Shown here: positions 9,158 through 18,435 of the stretch, one piece after another
How positions within the stretch are numbered: position 1 is the stretch's first letter
Layout: each line of letters starts with the position of its first letter
Assembly (NCBI GenBank): GCA_003148945.1
Contig: QGGY01000020.1
Span: forward strand, 1-64,000
From: Murimonas intestini
Lineage (GTDB): Bacteria; Bacillota; Clostridia; Lachnospirales; Lachnospiraceae
Direction: 5' to 3'
Length of the DNA: 64,000 bases
The notes under the pieces: model-generated
Database searches by the model: none
What the model saw: the letters and a program-made list of their open reading frames with translations, nothing else
Told to the model about the DNA's origin: nothing
Translations under genes and position numbers: made by a program

Positions 9158-9189
9158 ACCTTTCTCCTCCCTGATCCGTCTGCGGCTTT

Positions 9190-12057
9190 CTATAAGACAA
9201 ATCCACATCTCTGCATCTGTGCCATACATTCTTTCAATTGTACTTCTGCCGCAGTCTGCTTTATCTCCATCTGTTTTCTGTCTTCTTCAGTCTTCTTGGA
9301 AATAAATACACTGCCAAATGAATTGCTGTGGGCTATCCATTCATATATCTCCTGTCCATAATCCCCTGGAAAATCTGCCTCAACTGCTGCTATTTTCCAG
9401 TAGATCACTTCTTTATACGCCTCCAGATATTCCTTATATGCCCCCACAGCTTCTCTTCTTCTGTCAGGAGTATATCTGCTGCCAGGCTCCATCATATCCA
9501 GCAGCTGCTCCATTGTCTGTTTCATAAATACGAAATGCTCTCCCGGTTCCCTGTAGAAACTGAGGATCCTGGCAGCATCAAACCCTGCGCCTGTTTCAGA
9601 GAAGATTTCTGCAGACCTTATATCATCACTGTCATCCTTGCTGTACATCCCGGCCTTTTCCACTGCCCTCTGCACATTTTTTTCAAAGTTCTGATATCTC
9701 TTCTCATCACCGCTTAACAGACCATCATCATCTGCCATTTCCAGTACCTTTTCTTCTTCGTAAAGCATTGTATCCAGCCTGCCACAAAGTATCTCCATCT
9801 GCCCTGCACAATTTTTTAATCTGGCTCTCTCCTCCACGGTCACAGGATAGGAAAGCTTCATAAACAGGGCAAATCCTGCTGCCCCAAATCCTATAACCAT
9901 GCCCAGTATTACAATATATCTGCCTGTCCGTGCCTTTCTCCTTCTTTTCAGATACTTCTTTAAATTTTCCTGTGCCCTCTCAGATAAAAAATCCAGATAT
10001 ACCTCATGAGCAATATGAAAGCTTCCGTCTCTGTCCCCAGACAGAAGCGCCAGCCTGTCATTAAGTCCCAAAATAATGCAGTCTGCCCATTCCGCCTGGC
10101 TGTTTATACCCTCCATTACCTGGCCTGCCTTTCCCATATACTCAGGAAAAGCCAGCGCAAAATCCTTTTCTTTGATAAGCTTCATACTTTTTTCAGCTAT
10201 CTTATAAAACTCATCAGAATTTATAAACAGGCGGCTCTTTCTTTTCATTTCCAACGCTGCCATAGGAAGTACATGCCACAGCAGATAATTCATGCGCCAT
10301 CCGTCAGCTTCCCATTCTCTGACAAGACATTCCAGATATTTTCTGATCAGCTTCTCTTTATCATCCTGAATATCACAAACCACGCCATTTTCACCTTTTT
10401 TGCATATCTCCAGATACATATCCAGCATCATGGGATTTCTCAGCAGCTCCTGCATTCCCGTATCTGACGGTATAAAAAGGCCGGAATCGTTCAGAATCTC
10501 CTTCATCTGGCAGATACTTAAGGGCCTGATTGAATAACAGCTGCAGCCTGATAAGTTTCTACCTGATATGAGGATTCTGACACCTCTTTTTTGTCTGAAT
10601 AAGCTTATCTCTCTGATCAGCTCCCTCTTTCCTTCCCTCACCTCATCTAATCCGTCCAGTATAAGAAATATCTGGTCTTTCTTCTCAAGGACTTCCATGA
10701 GCCCCTCACATGCTTCTTTGGCTCCGTTTACTTTTCCGTCAGGCTTTAAATACTCCAGAAGAGAGTCCTTTATAAAGGAGGAGGCTCTGCCCCGTGCCTC
10801 CTGATACCTGTACAGCGGAAGAAACCACACCACCGGCCTGTCCCTGTTATATTCCCGGGTGGAGGCTTCCCAGAAATCCAGGAGCATGGTAGATTTTCCA
10901 GAACCTCCTTCTCCCTCAAGAAGCGCAGCAGAATTTTCAGATAATACCCTTTCCCAGAACTGGCCTGCTGTAAGCTTTTCCCGGCTGCTGCTTTCTATCC
11001 TGTAATCCAGCGGAAACCTCTTTTTCTCTTTTCTGGCTGCCAGCTGCAGACATTTTCTTCTGCTGATATCCCAGAGGGCCTCATGCGTCACACCCCTGCC
11101 CTCTATCCTGAGCATAAGTTCATCCAGATCCGCTCTCAGTTCTCCTGTTGACTGATATCTTCTGGCAGTTGACAGCTTCAGGCCTTTTGTTATGATCCCA
11201 TATACCTTTGATCTGACTGAAGGCATCTCCCCATCCAGAAGAGCAGAGTCTCCAATCTCCTTTTTCAGAGATTTTACATCCTGCATCTGTTCCTGTCCAA
11301 GTATAGTCCCTGTGAGAATTCTATAAAAGACTGCACACACAGAATACATATCTGAATGGCGTCCCACAGACCTTAAATTTTTAAGCATCACCTCAGGCGC
11401 TGAATAACCCCTTTTCCTGCTGAAGCACTCAGGCGGATGTTCCAGGATCTCTTCTGATTTCCAGATACTGTTATAGTCGATCAGCAGAGCCTTTCTCTCT
11501 TCTCCTGACGGCAGCAGAAGACAATTATCCGGGCTGATGTCCAGATAAAGATAACCATGGCTGTGAAATACCTCAAGGCATTCAAGAACGTTCTTCAGAA
11601 CAGATACTGCCTGAAGCAGAGACCTGATATTCCCTGCATCCAGCTCCTCCTCCAACGTAGAACCTCCCTGCCAGGGCAGAACAGAATAGATGGTTCCCCC
11701 TGCCCTGTATGAATTCAGATTTCCGCTGATAAGGCCCGGATCCTTTAAAAGCAGTTCCAGCTGGATCTGGGTTCCTCTCATGAAGCTGCGCTCATGAATA
11801 GAGAAAAACTCCCCGGCCTGTTTTTCCACAACTATACATTTTCCATCTCTGCCCCGGCATATTTCTCCCGTCCTGGTGAGAGGGAAAAGTTCCTTCAAAA
11901 GTACCTGATGCCAGCTGTTCTCCATTAATGAATCCCTGTATCTGGCCAGATACACAGCTGAACTTGCCCCATACCCTTCCAACCCCAGGATCTCATAGCA
12001 GATACCTCCCAGCACCACTTCTGTTCCCTGTTCTAAAAAACTTCTGACATCTCTCAT
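9190..12057 (-). CDS. protein kinase-NACHT ATPase-transmembrane fusion
   Basis: 955 residues. Residues 1-315 form a Ser/Thr-kinase-like domain: Gly-rich loop about 26-39, candidate Lys55, catalytic loop YLDISPDNC with Asp173 and Asn178, DYN instead of DFG at 194-196, and SAPE near 219. Residues about 375-500 form a NACHT/STAND P-loop module: Walker A GEGGSGKST (382-390) and Walker B FLILDGLDEV (464-473). A helical region follows, then Lys/Arg-rich residues 700-713 and one membrane segment (about 713-734). By the positive-inside rule, kinase and NACHT are cytoplasmic and the last 220 residues outside. STAND ATPases usually act as signal-triggered switches; the signal here is unknown. It starts 5 bp after the upstream gene. 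Confidence 0.82.
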   Translation of the reverse strand: MRDVRSFLEQGTEVVLGGICYEILGLEGYGASSAVYLARYRDSLMENSWHQVLLKELFPLTRTGEICRGRDGKCIVVEKQAGEFFSIHERSFMRGTQIQLELLLKDPGLISGNLNSYRAGGTIYSVLPWQGGSTLEEELDAGNIRSLLQAVSVLKNVLECLEVFHSHGYLYLDISPDNCLLLPSGEERKALLIDYNSIWKSEEILEHPPECFSRKRGYSAPEVMLKNLRSVGRHSDMYSVCAVFYRILTGTILGQEQMQDVKSLKKEIGDSALLDGEMPSVRSKVYGIITKGLKLSTARRYQSTGELRADLDELMLRIEGRGVTHEALWDISRRKCLQLAARKEKKRFPLDYRIESSSREKLTAGQFWERVLSENSAALLEGEGGSGKSTMLLDFWEASTREYNRDRPVVWFLPLYRYQEARGRASSFIKDSLLEYLKPDGKVNGAKEACEGLMEVLEKKDQIFLILDGLDEVREGKRELIREISLFRQKRGVRILISGRNLSGCSCYSIRPLSICQMKEILNDSGLFIPSDTGMQELLRNPMMLDMYLEICKKGENGVVCDIQDDKEKLIRKYLECLVREWEADGWRMNYLLWHVLPMAALEMKRKSRLFINSDEFYKIAEKSMKLIKEKDFALAFPEYMGKAGQVMEGINSQAEWADCIILGLNDRLALLSGDRDGSFHIAHEVYLDFLSERAQENLKKYLKRRRKARTGRYIVILGMVIGFGAAGFALFMKLSYPVTVEERARLKNCAGQMEILCGRLDTMLYEEEKVLEMADDDGLLSGDEKRYQNFEKNVQRAVEKAGMYSKDDSDDIRSAEIFSETGAGFDAARILSFYREPGEHFVFMKQTMEQLLDMMEPGSRYTPDRRREAVGAYKEYLEAYKEVIYWKIAAVEADFPGDYGQEIYEWIAHSNSFGSVFISKKTEEDRKQMEIKQTAAEVQLKECMAQMQRCGFVL

Positions 12058-12062
12058 ATTTA

Positions 12063-13106
12063 CTATCCCATCATGCCGCCTGCCTCATTAAGCCACTTAA
12101 AAAATTCAGGCGAAAGCTCCTGGTAATACCGCAATAACTCTGTAGATATCATACCATAAAAGATTTCTTTGAACAATAATATTGAATTCTTCTCTTCATC
12201 CGTCACGCTCTCTTTAAATGCACATTCCCTGATTTTCCCCAAGGCATTTAAAATTTCCTTCTCTCTTCCCTCAAAAGTAAGGGATGGGATACTGCATCCT
12301 GTCTCCCTTTGCCCACTTTCTGAAAAATCTCTGTAATCCCTCTGCCAGAATCCTGAAACCTTTCCTGTCTCAGAATCTATTTCAAGCCAGGCATACGGCA
12401 GCACCTGCACCGGACTCTGCATGTTTTTATTTTCTTTACAGCTGTAAAGAAAAGCTCTGTCAGCCATTTTTCCCATCTTCCTGTAAGGAATCAGAAGGGA
12501 CATGGAGATTTCCTTTCCCAGCACCTGGATCTGCCATGACCTGGGTTTTGCCTGGAAAGAGCTTTCTAAATCCGCAAGCTCACCGCCCTCCTGGCCTGCC
12601 GCTCTTTTGATCCACGAGAAAAATTCAGGTGACAGCCCCTCATAATATGTCATAAGTTCTGCCGGTACGATTATTTTCATTAAATCGATATAATTTCTTA
12701 AAAGGTCAGCCTTCTGTCCGTCCAGCTTCTCCATGAATACATACTTTTTGATCTCTTGGTATATTCTGGCATATTTTTTACAGTACTCAGAATATTCACC
12801 TGCTGTCAAAGACTGGCTGATCTGATAGTTTACTCTTGCCTCCGGATCATAACCGCCCTCCATAAAATCTCTGTCCGCACACTTCTGGTAGGCCAGGAGT
12901 TTTTCTTTTTCCATAGAGCGCACGATCCAGGCGAAGGGTCTGTAACCGCATGTTCGTCCCGGTGTAAACGGATATATAAAAGCCCTCTCTGTCAGCCTTC
13001 CATCTTCCATACAGGGTACAAAAAATGACATGGCAGTTCCGGGAGGAACTATTGAAAATCCCCGTCCGCTCCTGAGGCCTTCTGCAATTTCTGCAATACT
13101 CTTCAT
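12063..13106 (-). CDS. unknown protein with tandem internal duplication
   Basis: 347 residues with no recognised family. The two halves (about 1-160 and 165-347) are copies of one domain: a beta-rich start with MSFFVPCM in the first and MSLLIPYR in the second, a shared 'RAF(I/L)Y' strand, and matching helical ends YYEGLSPEFFSWI and YYQELSPEFFKWL. No signal peptide or membrane segment is visible, so it is probably cytoplasmic. It lies between the cysteine-protease-like gene (12 bp) and the kinase-NACHT gene (5 bp). A substrate, adaptor or regulatory role is possible but unsupported. Confidence 0.55.
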   Translation of the reverse strand: MKSIAEIAEGLRSGRGFSIVPPGTAMSFFVPCMEDGRLTERAFIYPFTPGRTCGYRPFAWIVRSMEKEKLLAYQKCADRDFMEGGYDPEARVNYQISQSLTAGEYSEYCKKYARIYQEIKKYVFMEKLDGQKADLLRNYIDLMKIIVPAELMTYYEGLSPEFFSWIKRAAGQEGGELADLESSFQAKPRSWQIQVLGKEISMSLLIPYRKMGKMADRAFLYSCKENKNMQSPVQVLPYAWLEIDSETGKVSGFWQRDYRDFSESGQRETGCSIPSLTFEGREKEILNALGKIRECAFKESVTDEEKNSILLFKEIFYGMISTELLRYYQELSPEFFKWLNEAGGMMG

Positions 13107-13118
13107 ATTTTCTTCCTC

Positions 13119-14003
13119 CTAAACTATTCTGATCGGCGACGTGGTATATACAATAGAGCTTCCCTGGGCATTCATATATGCATCATCCAGTATATCTGTT
13201 GTGACAAGCCGGCAGCTGTCTGTCTCCATTCCCCGTCCGCTGTCACATATATAGAATCCCTGTATCTCACCTGTCTGTGCATCCCTGGCAACTCCTGTGA
13301 CTGTTACCCAGTGATTTACAAGAGCCGAACCATTCTCATCAACGCTCATAGCCTGGGGGCTGTCCCACAGATATCCCGCATTCACCTGCATGATCACGCC
13401 ATTGCCGCTCTCCACAAGATCTGCGATCCCCTCATAGGAGGTGATTCCCGACATATCACTCCATGTGAGCTGGTACTGTGCGTCTATCCCCGCACACTTG
13501 AGTATATCCACCAGGTTATCAGGATACGTGCCTCCCGAATTTTCAGGGTCTCCGTCTATGTATTCGCACATATTATTTTTCAGGGCAAAAAGTGTTATAT
13601 CATCCTCACCCAGATCAATCCCAGCCAGCTGCAAAAGGTTGGACACGCTTACCAGCCCGCAGTTGCCATAGGCATTAAAAGGATTGTCTCCCTGCATGTA
13701 GTCCAGACGTACTGATACCTCCTGGGGATTGCCTGTCACAAACAGATCATCTGATAATACTGCAGGCTCCAGATTAGGGATCCCATCCGTAAATGGATAT
13801 CCCGGTATAGATAACTCATTCCATTCCTCATTTTCCAGAGTCCTTTCTGTATACTCCAGATTCTGAGGGGCATATAAGTCACGGGTTACATATAACTCCT
13901 GGGGAATATACATTTCCTGAGGACCATATATATCCTGCGGCATGTATATCTGAGGGACAGTATACAGATCATTTGGGGTATATCCTTCAAAATCAAAACT
14001 CAT
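13119..14003 (-). CDS. C39/papain-like cysteine protease candidate with YxPQ repeats
   Basis: 294 residues. Residues about 1-50 hold short repeats of the form 'hY-x-P-Q-(D/E)-(I/M/L)-Y'. From about 100 on it looks like a papain-fold C39-like peptidase: YGNCGLVSVSNLL places the nucleophile at Cys115, NHWVTVTGV gives His231, and FYICDSG gives Asp254, the usual Cys-His-Asp order. No signal peptide is visible. Its start overlaps the stop of the HerA-like ATPase gene by 4 bp, so the two are translationally coupled. It could be an effector, a processing enzyme or an inactive relative; the substrate is unknown. Confidence 0.62.
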   Translation of the reverse strand: MSFDFEGYTPNDLYTVPQIYMPQDIYGPQEMYIPQELYVTRDLYAPQNLEYTERTLENEEWNELSIPGYPFTDGIPNLEPAVLSDDLFVTGNPQEVSVRLDYMQGDNPFNAYGNCGLVSVSNLLQLAGIDLGEDDITLFALKNNMCEYIDGDPENSGGTYPDNLVDILKCAGIDAQYQLTWSDMSGITSYEGIADLVESGNGVIMQVNAGYLWDSPQAMSVDENGSALVNHWVTVTGVARDAQTGEIQGFYICDSGRGMETDSCRLVTTDILDDAYMNAQGSSIVYTTSPIRIV

Positions 14004-17000
14004 GCTTCCACCTTCTTCTTACTTTTTATCTTTCCATATCTGGAATACCACCTGTAATACAGTTCATGTGCTTTTTTATCCCCTGCTGCTCTCTTCATCA
14101 ATATCATGCCAAGTACCTGTGCACGTGTATTTTCCATAATACCTCCCCCTCTCTGATCCAGAAGCAGGGCAGCCTGCTTATTCCACCTGGAGGGATCAAA
14201 GATGCCGGCAGCAAAGTATCTGTCTCCCTCCATGAAATCATAGATCTGTCTGCAAAGACATGTGAAATCCTGCCAGATCCCCGGCTGCTTTCCCCCGATA
14301 CAATCCCTGAGACATTCTGCTGTCTTGTCTGCCCATGGAAAATCCAGCTTTTCAACTGATGTAAGAGCTTCCAGGCACTGTTCTTTTTCAGGGAGCGGAT
14401 TCCCCGTTCTTTTGGCAAGCAGTATTTCCAGGACTGTTTCTGTCTCTTTTCTTTCAGGGTATCTTTTTTTCTGTCTTTGAATCCCTTTAGCTTTTTCTGC
14501 ATCAAACGGCTGATTCCTCTCAGGGGGGAAATAATTCATTCTGCACAGGATGGGGCTTATCCAGTCTCCCTGATGCACTGCCGCCACTCCTGTCTCCAGA
14601 CGCGCCAGTTCCATGATCTGGGCATCATTTAGGGCAATTGCCCTGCCCGCCTTTACTCTGTCTTTCTCCTGAGGAAGCCTGAATAAAACTTTTGTATTTG
14701 TATTTCTGATAACAGACTCATCCATGATCCCGGGAGACTGGTCAGCGATAATAAAACCTTCCCCGTATGTTCTCATCTCAGCTATGGCATTTGTAAGTAT
14801 CTCCACAGACATCCCTCTCAGATTTGCTCCCTCCATGCTCTGCTCATCAGAAGAAGCCCTCAGAAGGTGATGGGCCTCTTCCAGCACTGTCACATGGCGC
14901 AGTCCCTGGTTCATCCCCTTCCTTCTGCTGCTTCTGTACTCCTGCAGTCTGATGATCAGGATTCCCATGATCAATGATTTTGTCTCAGAAGAGCCCAGCC
15001 TGCTGATGTCTATAATCACATTGGAATCAAACAGAAGCTCATCAGGTATCTGAGGGCCGCAGAATATTTTTTTGTAAATATACTGGCCCATTGATTTTAC
15101 CCTTGTGACAAGCGCCCCTACATAATTTCCTTTTACTTCCTGTGAGTACTCTGTCTGGTTTAAAACCTGGGGAAGTATATCCGTCACATCAGAAAATGTG
15201 GGGAATCTGGGAGGATCAAAGAGACATTCCCCCCTCTCCAGATCCCACCCGCACATCTCATAAGCCCTGGCCACACTTTCCTTCAGGACAGCAGGCATAG
15301 CTGCGTACATGGGCCAGCTGGCATTAAAGACTTCTATCAGCCTTTCCAGATGCTCCAGCACATGCACCCCTTCCGGGAAGGCAAAAGGATTGACAGCCAG
15401 AACTGGACCCATCCATTCGTTTGTTCCATATACATTTACATCATCCCTGCCACCGAACACAGATGAATATTCTCCTTTTGCCGGCTCTATCACCATCATA
15501 TGGATCCCGTTTTTCATAAGTCCGTCCAGAAGCACATAACAGAAGTTAGACTTTCCTGAGCCTGTGGAACCGGAAATAAACATATGCTTTGTCAATTCAT
15601 CTATATCTAAGGAGATATCCTTATCCTCAGTAATCCCCATGTGATGCAGATATCCTACTGAAATCCCTATCTGTCCCGATTCACTGCTCCTCATCACATC
15701 TCTGGAAAATTCTGCGTGAGTGTCTACCAGCAGCCCTCTGACAGACTTCCTGGGCCATGAAAAATGGATGGGCATCTCCTGCGCCAATGCCATAACTGCC
15801 GGTGTGACAGAAGGATGACAGACATCACTTCCCTGTCCGGAAAATACAGGATGCTGCATATGTGAAATATACCTGCATATTTTATCAGCCTCCTCCCTCT
15901 CCTCCCAGACATTTACATACGATACTCCTGCGCCCTTGCTGCCTCCCCTGAGAAGAGAGCTGTAAATCCCCGCCCCCATCCGCACAGATGCTGAATCTGC
16001 TGCCAGGATATATGCAGCACAGTCAAACGCCCCGTTCCACTCACATTCCTTAACTCTCTCCAGCCTGTCGTCAATAGCCTGGAGAATATTTGTTACCGTC
16101 TTATTCTCATATGTATACTGTTTTGTCCTGCCTGTGCTTTTGCCTGTATTTTCTGAACTGCTGGTATTTCTTCCCTTCTGCCTGCTGTCCGCTCTTGATT
16201 CATTTGTTCCTTCATTCACACCTGTATCGGTATGCTCCGTGTTTCCTGAACTCACTGTCTCAGGCTTTATTCCTGTCATCCTGAGCATATTGTTGCCAAG
16301 AAGGGCTCCGCCCGTAACACTCCCCAGCACTGCTGAGGCTCCGCCTGTCATACCGGCCAGAAGCGACATACCTCCCATAGTGGCCAGCTGGACTCCTATT
16401 TCTTTTTTTCTTGTATCCCTGTCACTCTCCTTTGAAGATGATAACGTCCTGGATGTGCCTGTTGTCCTGCTCTCCCCCCTGGAGGAACCAACTGTCATGG
16501 TAACTGAATCTGTGATCGTCTCCCCTGCTGTTTTTGTAAAACCTTCCGTCTCTGTCTCTGATACAGATACAGCAGCTTTCTGGAACGGGCTCATCTGAAA
16601 ATACAGATTTTCATATCCCGCCCTGATCCGCCTCAGCGTCTCCTGGGCGACTGATGATGCCAGAACTATAAGTGAAAATGGCGTGCCTCTCATGGCATCC
16701 ACCATTTTTTCAAGTCCCTGAAGATATCCTTCCTTTCCCTGTCCTCTGACAGAGGCCATTGTAGACACACAGGCCACTGATTCATTTCCGGGAAACATCT
16801 TTTCAAAAAGCTGCCTGTTATCCCTCACTCTCATTGTTTTTATCCTGCAGCCTGGAAAATTTCCTTTTACGGAATTCTGCATTGTATCAAATACATGCCC
16901 CAGCTCCTCCATATCACCGCAGGATGTCCCCATATATACATCAGTCTGCGAACCATCGTGATAAAGGATATAGACTGCCGTGGCATCGAACTTAGAGACA

Positions 17001-17371
17001 GCCCCGAACACGCCTGACATCTTTCCAAGTATATCCTCCTTACTGTCATAAGAAAGGCTTGATATATGGAACAGCCTTACATTATCAGCGACCGGGATCT
17101 GCTCTGGTCCTTCCTCCATTGGGACGATCTCTCTCTTATCCAGGTCAGCTAAATAATTCATTCTTATGTAGTAATCAGCCACAGCCATAGAGGTGAACAG
17201 TCCCGGATCCTGTTCCCTGACAGCCGTATCTTCTGGCTCAGTTAATATCTGAACACTGTATTCCCCTCTTCCCTCTTCGTATTTCTCCTGCACCTCATCC
17301 TCCTGCAGCTTCAGCCAATCCAGTTTTACTCCGTTTTCATCTACCATATCAAGACCTCTTTTCTGTGTCAT
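14000..17371 (-). CDS. HerA/DUF87-type ATPase, 1123 residues
   Basis: A large P-loop ATPase of the HerA-FtsK superfamily. Walker A is SGSTGSGKSNF (about 600-610), Walker B VTVLEEAHHLL lies in the second half, and FIIADQSPG follows as the sensor segment. The N-terminal 260 residues are an unrecognised soluble domain. Residues about 280-420 are Ser/Thr/Gly-rich and contain a Gly-rich hydrophobic stretch (about 327-363) that may be a membrane hairpin. HerA-type enzymes pump DNA or act as hexameric motors, and many lie in anti-phage gene sets beside a nuclease. No nuclease is visible here; the coupled downstream gene is a cysteine-protease candidate. The stop of the upstream gene is 1 bp before this start. 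Confidence 0.75.
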   Translation of the reverse strand: MTQKRGLDMVDENGVKLDWLKLQEDEVQEKYEEGRGEYSVQILTEPEDTAVREQDPGLFTSMAVADYYIRMNYLADLDKREIVPMEEGPEQIPVADNVRLFHISSLSYDSKEDILGKMSGVFGAVSKFDATAVYILYHDGSQTDVYMGTSCGDMEELGHVFDTMQNSVKGNFPGCRIKTMRVRDNRQLFEKMFPGNESVACVSTMASVRGQGKEGYLQGLEKMVDAMRGTPFSLIVLASSVAQETLRRIRAGYENLYFQMSPFQKAAVSVSETETEGFTKTAGETITDSVTMTVGSSRGESRTTGTSRTLSSSKESDRDTRKKEIGVQLATMGGMSLLAGMTGGASAVLGSVTGGALLGNNMLRMTGIKPETVSSGNTEHTDTGVNEGTNESRADSRQKGRNTSSSENTGKSTGRTKQYTYENKTVTNILQAIDDRLERVKECEWNGAFDCAAYILAADSASVRMGAGIYSSLLRGGSKGAGVSYVNVWEEREEADKICRYISHMQHPVFSGQGSDVCHPSVTPAVMALAQEMPIHFSWPRKSVRGLLVDTHAEFSRDVMRSSESGQIGISVGYLHHMGITEDKDISLDIDELTKHMFISGSTGSGKSNFCYVLLDGLMKNGIHMMVIEPAKGEYSSVFGGRDDVNVYGTNEWMGPVLAVNPFAFPEGVHVLEHLERLIEVFNASWPMYAAMPAVLKESVARAYEMCGWDLERGECLFDPPRFPTFSDVTDILPQVLNQTEYSQEVKGNYVGALVTRVKSMGQYIYKKIFCGPQIPDELLFDSNVIIDISRLGSSETKSLIMGILIIRLQEYRSSRRKGMNQGLRHVTVLEEAHHLLRASSDEQSMEGANLRGMSVEILTNAIAEMRTYGEGFIIADQSPGIMDESVIRNTNTKVLFRLPQEKDRVKAGRAIALNDAQIMELARLETGVAAVHQGDWISPILCRMNYFPPERNQPFDAEKAKGIQRQKKRYPERKETETVLEILLAKRTGNPLPEKEQCLEALTSVEKLDFPWADKTAECLRDCIGGKQPGIWQDFTCLCRQIYDFMEGDRYFAAGIFDPSRWNKQAALLLDQRGGGIMENTRAQVLGMILMKRAAGDKKAHELYYRWYSRYGKIKSKKKVEA

Positions 17372-17372
17372 T

Positions 17373-18338
17373 TCATCTCACCTCACAGTCGCTGAGCCCG
17401 GGATTTTTCTGCAGGGCTTCCAGGGAATTGTAAATATCAACAGCGTCTGCATCCATCTCCCAGTCATCCATGTTCTGGACCACCTGATAAATACATTTTA
17501 TTATCTGTGAGATAACAGGCGTATGTGATGCAGTGCGGGCATAGTACATGAGATTTTCAGAAAAATATGCAGAATCTGCCAGCAGCAGCCTCACAGATAT
17601 TCCCAGCTGGTTTCTTAAAATTTCCCTCACCACTGTCCTTATGCCCTGCCCTCTCTCATTATCTTTTTCCGGAAGAAGCACTGCCATATTTTCCAGCTCT
17701 GATCTGTCCATTCTTCTGCACTTTTCTAAAATTTCCTCAGAGTACTCTTTTGCACTGTCATGGACTGTCACCAGCAGGATACAAGGCCCTTCTATGCTTT
17801 CTGCCAGTCCCTCATGAGAAAATACTCTGAGGCCGCAGTTTCTTATCTTAACTGTCTCAAGTTCTCTTTTAAGATGATCAAGCGTGACTGCCGCCTTCCT
17901 CATAGCTTCTCTGTAAAAGTCCAGGCTCCGGGCCAGTTCATGGGCAGCATACATAACTTTCCCAATCTCCGCCTCTGTCTCAATAGCCTCCCAGCGGGAA
18001 TTGAACTTACATGTACATTCCGACAGTTCACCTTTTCTTTTCAGCCCCTCTGCCTGATTTGCCAGCTCTTCTTCAAATCTTTCATAGTCATACCTGCGCC
18101 CTGTAAACATGATTTCAAATTCATCATCATTCAGCTGCCTGGCTAACTCAGGCAGTATCCCCTTCCAATTTATATACCCTTCTCTTCTGGGCAGCAGCCA
18201 CTTATCCATTCCCTGTTCACATACAAGGGAATACAGTCTGTTTTTTGTGCTTCGGACGGGCTTTTTGTCTATGCATACCCCCGTCCTCACCTGATTGATC
18301 CCCCAATATGGATATACATACAATTCTACAGCTTTCAC
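17373..18338 (-). CDS. unknown protein upstream of the HerA-like ATPase
   Basis: 321 residues, not recognised. The N-terminal quarter (about 1-80) is beta-rich with many aromatic residues. A predicted helical, coiled-coil-like region follows (about 88-180). Then comes an alpha/beta stretch with GPCILLVTVHDSA and MAVLLPEKDNERGQGIRT, reminiscent of a Rossmann-like or VWA-type core but without a clear MIDAS. It ends 1 bp before the ATPase start, so it is likely made together with it as an accessory subunit. Confidence 0.5.
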   Translation of the reverse strand: MKAVELYVYPYWGINQVRTGVCIDKKPVRSTKNRLYSLVCEQGMDKWLLPRREGYINWKGILPELARQLNDDEFEIMFTGRRYDYERFEEELANQAEGLKRKGELSECTCKFNSRWEAIETEAEIGKVMYAAHELARSLDFYREAMRKAAVTLDHLKRELETVKIRNCGLRVFSHEGLAESIEGPCILLVTVHDSAKEYSEEILEKCRRMDRSELENMAVLLPEKDNERGQGIRTVVREILRNQLGISVRLLLADSAYFSENLMYYARTASHTPVISQIIKCIYQVVQNMDDWEMDADAVDIYNSLEALQKNPGLSDCEVR

Positions 18339-18372
18339 CCGGACATCCCCCCTTTCTCTTTCCGTACAATCA

Positions 18373-18398
18373 CGCCGCCTGGAATAGTCCAGACGGCG
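18373..18398 (-). promoter_or_regulatory. operon-internal hairpin
   Basis: An 11-bp GC-rich stem (18373-18383 with 18388-18398) with loop ATAG and one G-U wobble in the minus-strand RNA. It lies in the only large gap of the island operon (18339-18435), between the three GTPase genes and the unknown/ATPase block. No U-tract follows on the minus strand, so it is more likely an RNA-processing, stability or attenuation site than a plain terminator. Confidence 0.5.
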
Positions 18399-18435
18399 CT
18401 TGAAAAATTATTAAATTCACCGGACTCCCGGATAG

